Of a DNA stretch of 16,401 nucleotides, positions 14,233 through 16,401 are shown piece by piece (position 1 is the stretch's first letter; the number at the start of each line of letters is the position of its first letter). The notes under the pieces were generated by a model that did no database searches, had not been told where the DNA came from, and worked only from the letters and a program-made list of their open reading frames with translations. Source of the DNA: an uncultured Oscillospiraceae bacterium. Its GTDB lineage: Bacteria > Bacillota > Clostridia > Oscillospirales > Oscillospiraceae. Made by a program: the position numbers and the translations under genes. The stretch lies in contig CALWYA010000012.1 of assembly GCA_944385645.1 (NCBI GenBank), positions 1 to 16,401 on the forward strand, read 5' to 3'.

Positions 14233-14910
14233 TTGCTTGTGTTCAAACGGCAAAATGAACTCGAAACCAATAAAACAGCTTCAGACCAAATTATCAAGTA
14301 TGATGTGTTAAAAAGCAGAACTGGAAAACTATTCACATGTATCAAGCAAGAAAAATTCAGTTTTCAGCATCTATGTGAATCCATTGATTCCACACATCAT
14401 TACCCTGTAAGTAGGATTATAATGGTTTTTTCTGCGTTTGAACGCGAATTCCGAAATATTTATGGGCAAGATTGTGATCGCTCTCCAGAATATATTTCAG
14501 CAAAAAAAGATGTTGTTGACTTAATAGACAATTATTTGCGGACCACCCAAGGAAAGAAACGTAGCTACGTAAAACAACTTCGCAAATATGTTGAAAATAG
14601 AGACAGTAGTTTTGAAACAAATATTAAAAAAGCACTCTTGGATTGTGAAAAAATTATGACACCTTTTTTGAAGAAACGATATATTGGAAGTTATCCTGAG
14701 ATGGTTCACAACCTAAGTGCCCGGACGGGTGACTTTAGAAATGGTATTGCACATAGTCGATTAGATTTGCACTTCGAAGCAATACATTTAAGTGACATTA
14801 AAATTGTTGAAGAATTATTGTATGCGATTAGATTGAAAAAGCTTGGACTGCAGACCTCAGAAATTCAAAAAGCGATCAGTGATTTATTTTTGGAACGACT
14901 GGCTCTATAG
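14233..14910 (+). CDS. HEPN-domain protein, ApeA-like C-terminal part, probably 5'-truncated
   Basis: An AT-rich gene in GC-rich surroundings, encoding about 225 residues. The C-terminal half has the HEPN RNase motif R-N-x-x-x-H (R169-N-G-I-A-H174) after a helix-rich region (FSAFEREFRNIYG at 66-78). The tail LLYAIRLKKLGLQ...EIQKAISDLF resembles the HEPN part of the abortive-infection protein ApeA (family knowledge; moderate certainty). HEPN RNases cut RNA to block phage. No ATG starts the frame: the listed start is a TTG with AAGGA directly against it, and a GTG at 14239 is also possible. The frame stays open upstream to 14089 and reads like protein from about 14143, where composition switches abruptly. 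The N-terminal sensor domain was therefore probably lost at a recombination join. Confidence 0.65.
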   Translation: MLVFKRQNELETNKTASDQIIKYDVLKSRTGKLFTCIKQEKFSFQHLCESIDSTHHYPVSRIIMVFSAFEREFRNIYGQDCDRSPEYISAKKDVVDLIDNYLRTTQGKKRSYVKQLRKYVENRDSSFETNIKKALLDCEKIMTPFLKKRYIGSYPEMVHNLSARTGDFRNGIAHSRLDLHFEAIHLSDIKIVEELLYAIRLKKLGLQTSEIQKAISDLFLERLAL

Positions 14911-14967
14911 TAAAAGTTCAGTATTCGTTAACTTGAAACTCTCCCTATGCTTCTGAAAAACAATGTG

Positions 14968-15012
14968 AAGCCCCAGGACAGACCGGCAGTACCGGCCCGA
15001 CCTGGGGCTTTT
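14968..15012 (+). terminator. Terminator of the HEPN gene
   Basis: AAGCCCCAGG (14968-14977) pairs with CCTGGGGCTT (15001-15010), with a further CCGG/CCGG pairing inside the loop, and the stem ends in TTTT (15009-15012). Confidence 0.8.
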
Positions 15013-15031
15013 GTCAGGGCTCCATGTAGTT

Positions 15032-15054
15032 AAATTTGGTGTAAGTGTGGTATA
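15032..15054. repeat. Right arm-type integrase sites
   Basis: Tandem 11-bp units TTTGGTGTAAG and TGTGGTATAAA (15035-15056), matching the left-end pair at 19 of 23 positions in the same orientation. They lie about 67 bp from the right core. They are probably bound by the N-terminal domain of the integrase. Confidence 0.6.
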
Positions 15055-15088
15055 AATCGGGAGGACCCTGTCTTGAAAAGCGCTAAAA

Positions 15089-15151
15089 TCACAAGGGATT
15101 CCGGTTTTCCGTCCTGCTCCTGCCGTGACACACAAACAAAATCCGGTGCAA
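15089..15151 (-). pseudogene. Stranded native 5' end of the LMW-PTP gene at the right junction
   Basis: On the minus strand, AGGAGG (15160-15165) lies 8 nt before a TTG (15149-15151) that begins M-H-R-I-L-F-V-C-H-G, then leaves the phosphatase sequence at the core CACGGCA (15121-15127). The frame continues R-S-R-T-E-N-R and stops at 15089. The intact gene at 10575-11027 reads M-V-K-I-L-F-V-C-H-G-N. The start-to-core distance is identical in both (24 nt). This is best explained as the original host 5' end, cut off from its gene by the element. Confidence 0.72.
15121..15127. other. Putative right attachment core (attR)
   Basis: TGCCGTG, the direct copy of 10997-11003. Sequence to the right is LMW-PTP-like (host side); sequence to the left is element. 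Confidence 0.62.
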
Positions 15152-15173
15152 ACACATCTCCTCCTCTGCGCAC

Positions 15174-15202
15174 AGTATAGCAAAAATCGCCCCGTTCGTC
15201 CA
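15174..15202 (-). promoter_or_regulatory. Displaced native promoter of the LMW-PTP gene
   Basis: On the minus strand, TGGACG (15197-15202) and TATACT (15174-15179) are 17 nt apart, directly upstream of the stranded phosphatase start. It now fires into the right end of the element, antisense to the HEPN gene. Confidence 0.6.
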
Positions 15203-15234
15203 GCGGTGGCCTCCCCCTTTACACCGGGGCGATT
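15185..15234. repeat. 10-bp inverted repeat spanning two divergent promoters
   Basis: AATCGCCCCG (15185-15194) and CGGGGCGATT (15225-15234) are exact complements. Each arm lies in the -35/-10 spacer of one of the two back-to-back promoters. It could be a shared operator or a looping pair; function inferred from position. Confidence 0.55.
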
Positions 15235-15246
15235 CTTGTGTACAAT
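15218..15246 (+). promoter_or_regulatory. Promoter of the CoA-transferase-family gene
   Basis: TTTACA (15218-15223) and TACAAT (15241-15246), 17-nt spacing, each five of six to consensus; 53 nt before the GTG start. Confidence 0.8.
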
Positions 15247-15298
15247 AGAGCGGAAAAGTCCCGCCGCGGCGGGAAAACAAGAGACGGAGGCGGTACAG

Positions 15299-16384
15299 GT
15301 GGCCAGGATCGGAATACAGAAATTTGTCACCCCGGAGGAGGCGGCCCGGGCGGTTCAGCCGGGGGACTGGGTGGACTATGGCTTCGGGGGCGGCTTTCCT
15401 GAGCTGATAGACCGGGCCCTGGCGGACCGGGTGGGCCAGATAGAGGATGTGAAGGTGCGGGGCGGACTGGTGATCCGGCCCAGGATCGAGGTGGTGGAGC
15501 GGGATCCGGAGCAGATCTCCTTCCGCTATCACAGCTGGCACATCGGGGACTATGAGCGCAAGCTCCAGGCCCGGGGGCTGGTGTCGTTTACCCCCATGAT
15601 CCTGCGCTTTCTGCCCTACCTCTACCGGGACAGGCACATCCGCTGTGACGTGGCCTTTGTCCCCGTATCTCAGCCCGATGAGAACGGCTTCTGCGGCCTG
15701 GGCATCTCCAACTATGCCTGGCGGGCCATTTTCGAGAGCGCCCGCACCGTGATCTTTGAGATCAACGAGCGGCTGCCCCGGCTCCAGGGGGTGGACGGTT
15801 CCCACCGGGTCCACCTGTCCGAGGCCGACTACATCGTGGAGGGAGAGCACGAGCCTCTGCCCCAGCGCACCTACCGGGACCCCTCTCCCGCCGACCTGGC
15901 CATCGCCCGGCTGGTGGCGGCGGAGATCCCCGATGGGGCGGTATTGTCCCTGGGGGTGGGGACGGTGCCCTTCGCCGTGGCCGATATGCTGGCCCAGTCG
16001 GAGGTGCGGGACCTGGGCTGCCACACCGGGACCATCAGCGACGCCTTCCTCCACCTGTATCAGGCGGGCAAGCTGACCAACGGCCGGAAGGAGATTGACC
16101 AAGGCCGGTCCGCCTGGAACCTGGCTATGGGCTCCCAGGCGCTGTACGACTGGCTGGACCGGGAGCCGGAGCTGTTCCGACCGGCGGATGTGGACTATAT
16201 CCACGACCCGGAGCGCATCGGGCGGATGGAGCGCGTCATCAGCATCAACGGCGGGGTGGAGCTGGACCTGATGGGCCAGGAAAACGGCGAGTCGGCGGGA
16301 ACCAGACAGCTGTCCGGCATTGGCGGGCAGCTGGACTTTCTGGAGGGGGCCTACCGCTCCAAGGGGGGCAAGGTCTTTTTTTAA
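15299..16384 (+). CDS. Acetyl-CoA hydrolase/CoA-transferase family protein, prematurely ended
   Basis: The family (4-hydroxybutyrate, acetate or butyrate CoA-transferases) moves CoA between acyl groups in the cytoplasm of fermenting clostridia. The 361-residue frame has the N-terminal domain (GFGGGFPELIDRAL near 28-41; VPVSQPDENGFCGLGIS, 121-137) and the start of the C-terminal domain (LSLGVGTVP, 217-224). It stops right after GGQLDFLEGAYRSKGGKVFF, where homologues run on for roughly another 80-100 residues. The stop follows a T7 run, so a one-base frameshift is likely. Position 244 (HTGTISD) is Gly where the family's catalytic Glu (HTEMxSD-like) is expected. The GTG start at 15299 follows GGAGG by 8 nt; a longer frame to 15125 runs through the promoter and is rejected. 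It may be a decaying gene or a non-catalytic homologue. Confidence 0.78.
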   Translation: MARIGIQKFVTPEEAARAVQPGDWVDYGFGGGFPELIDRALADRVGQIEDVKVRGGLVIRPRIEVVERDPEQISFRYHSWHIGDYERKLQARGLVSFTPMILRFLPYLYRDRHIRCDVAFVPVSQPDENGFCGLGISNYAWRAIFESARTVIFEINERLPRLQGVDGSHRVHLSEADYIVEGEHEPLPQRTYRDPSPADLAIARLVAAEIPDGAVLSLGVGTVPFAVADMLAQSEVRDLGCHTGTISDAFLHLYQAGKLTNGRKEIDQGRSAWNLAMGSQALYDWLDREPELFRPADVDYIHDPERIGRMERVISINGGVELDLMGQENGESAGTRQLSGIGGQLDFLEGAYRSKGGKVFF

Positions 16385-16401
16385 TGGAACGGCAACCACC
16401 G

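Larger units (their letters stand above)
10997..15127. mobile_element. Integrative element of about 4.1 kb inserted in the LMW-PTP 5' end
   Basis: Bounded by direct copies of a 7-bp core (10997-11003 and 15121-15127; 4124 bp from core to core). It holds a Tn916-type integrase next to the left end, an excisionase, a second tyrosine recombinase, a hairpin-rich non-coding segment and an AT-rich HEPN cargo gene. Similar pairs of 11-bp arm-like repeats lie inside both ends. No relaxase, coupling protein or replication gene is present, so it is at most a minimal or degenerate IME (or CIME-like) element needing helpers. Its composition is mosaic: int and recombinase are GC-rich, the cargo is AT-rich. 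Boundaries are inferred from the duplicated phosphatase 5' end. Confidence 0.75.

Noticed and set aside
12365..15023. 12-bp exact inverted copies of GGAGCCCTGACA (12365-12376 and 15012-15023)
   Set aside because: About one such match is expected by chance in a 4-kb element, and neither lies at a boundary.
11091..15080. CTTTTCAAGA (11091-11100) and its reverse complement (15071-15080) as element ends
   Set aside because: The copies are inverted, whereas tyrosine integrases leave direct repeats; also short enough to be chance. The direct core at 10997/15121 fits far better.
15125..15298. N-terminal extension of the CoA-transferase frame to a GTG at 15125
   Set aside because: It crosses the promoter (15218-15246) and the phosphatase remnant. 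The GTG at 15299 has a proper RBS and gives the family N-terminus.

Overview
The window is GC-rich (mostly about 60-68% by eye), with clostridial gene content and strong sigma-A-like promoters (TTGACA/TATAAT type). A YlmC/YmxH-type sporulation protein, a flavodiiron protein, two rubredoxin modules and a CoA-transferase point to an anaerobic, probably spore-forming, gut-type Firmicute such as an Oscillospiraceae relative (Flavonifractor/Lawsonibacter-like). The genus is inference.

Layout. 1-3.7 kb, minus strand: the start of a ylmC-like gene, then a three-gene OpuC/EgtU-type ABC importer operon (ATPase with CBS domains, permease, permease fused to its own substrate-binding protein) with a clear promoter and terminator. 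3.8-5.6 kb, plus: a membrane GT2 glycosyltransferase and a small lipoprotein, ending in a perfect bidirectional terminator shared with the convergent flavodiiron/rubredoxin operon (5.6-7.1 kb, minus; O2/NO detoxification). 7.2-10.5 kb, plus: trmD, a DegV fatty-acid-binding protein, an HD-domain hydrolase and a YebC regulator. 10.6-11.0 kb, minus: a low-molecular-weight protein tyrosine phosphatase (LMW-PTP).

From about 11.0 to 15.12 kb lies a compact mobile element of about 4.1 kb. It carries a Tn916-type integrase, an excisionase, a second tyrosine recombinase, a hairpin-rich non-coding segment and an AT-rich HEPN-domain cargo gene. No relaxase or conjugation gene is present. Tandem 11-bp integrase arm-like repeats sit near both ends.

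The most interesting observation is the insertion site. The element appears to have recombined at a 7-bp core (CACGGCA on the minus strand) inside the P-loop codons of the LMW-PTP gene. The displaced native 5' end (promoter, RBS, TTG start and eight codons up to the active-site Cys) is stranded at the far right end. The element supplies a replacement RBS, start and eight codons, which keep the phosphatase intact.

Beyond the element, a CoA-transferase-family gene is transcribed rightward from a promoter back-to-back with the stranded LMW-PTP promoter. It ends prematurely at a run of seven T and has Gly where the family normally has its catalytic Glu.
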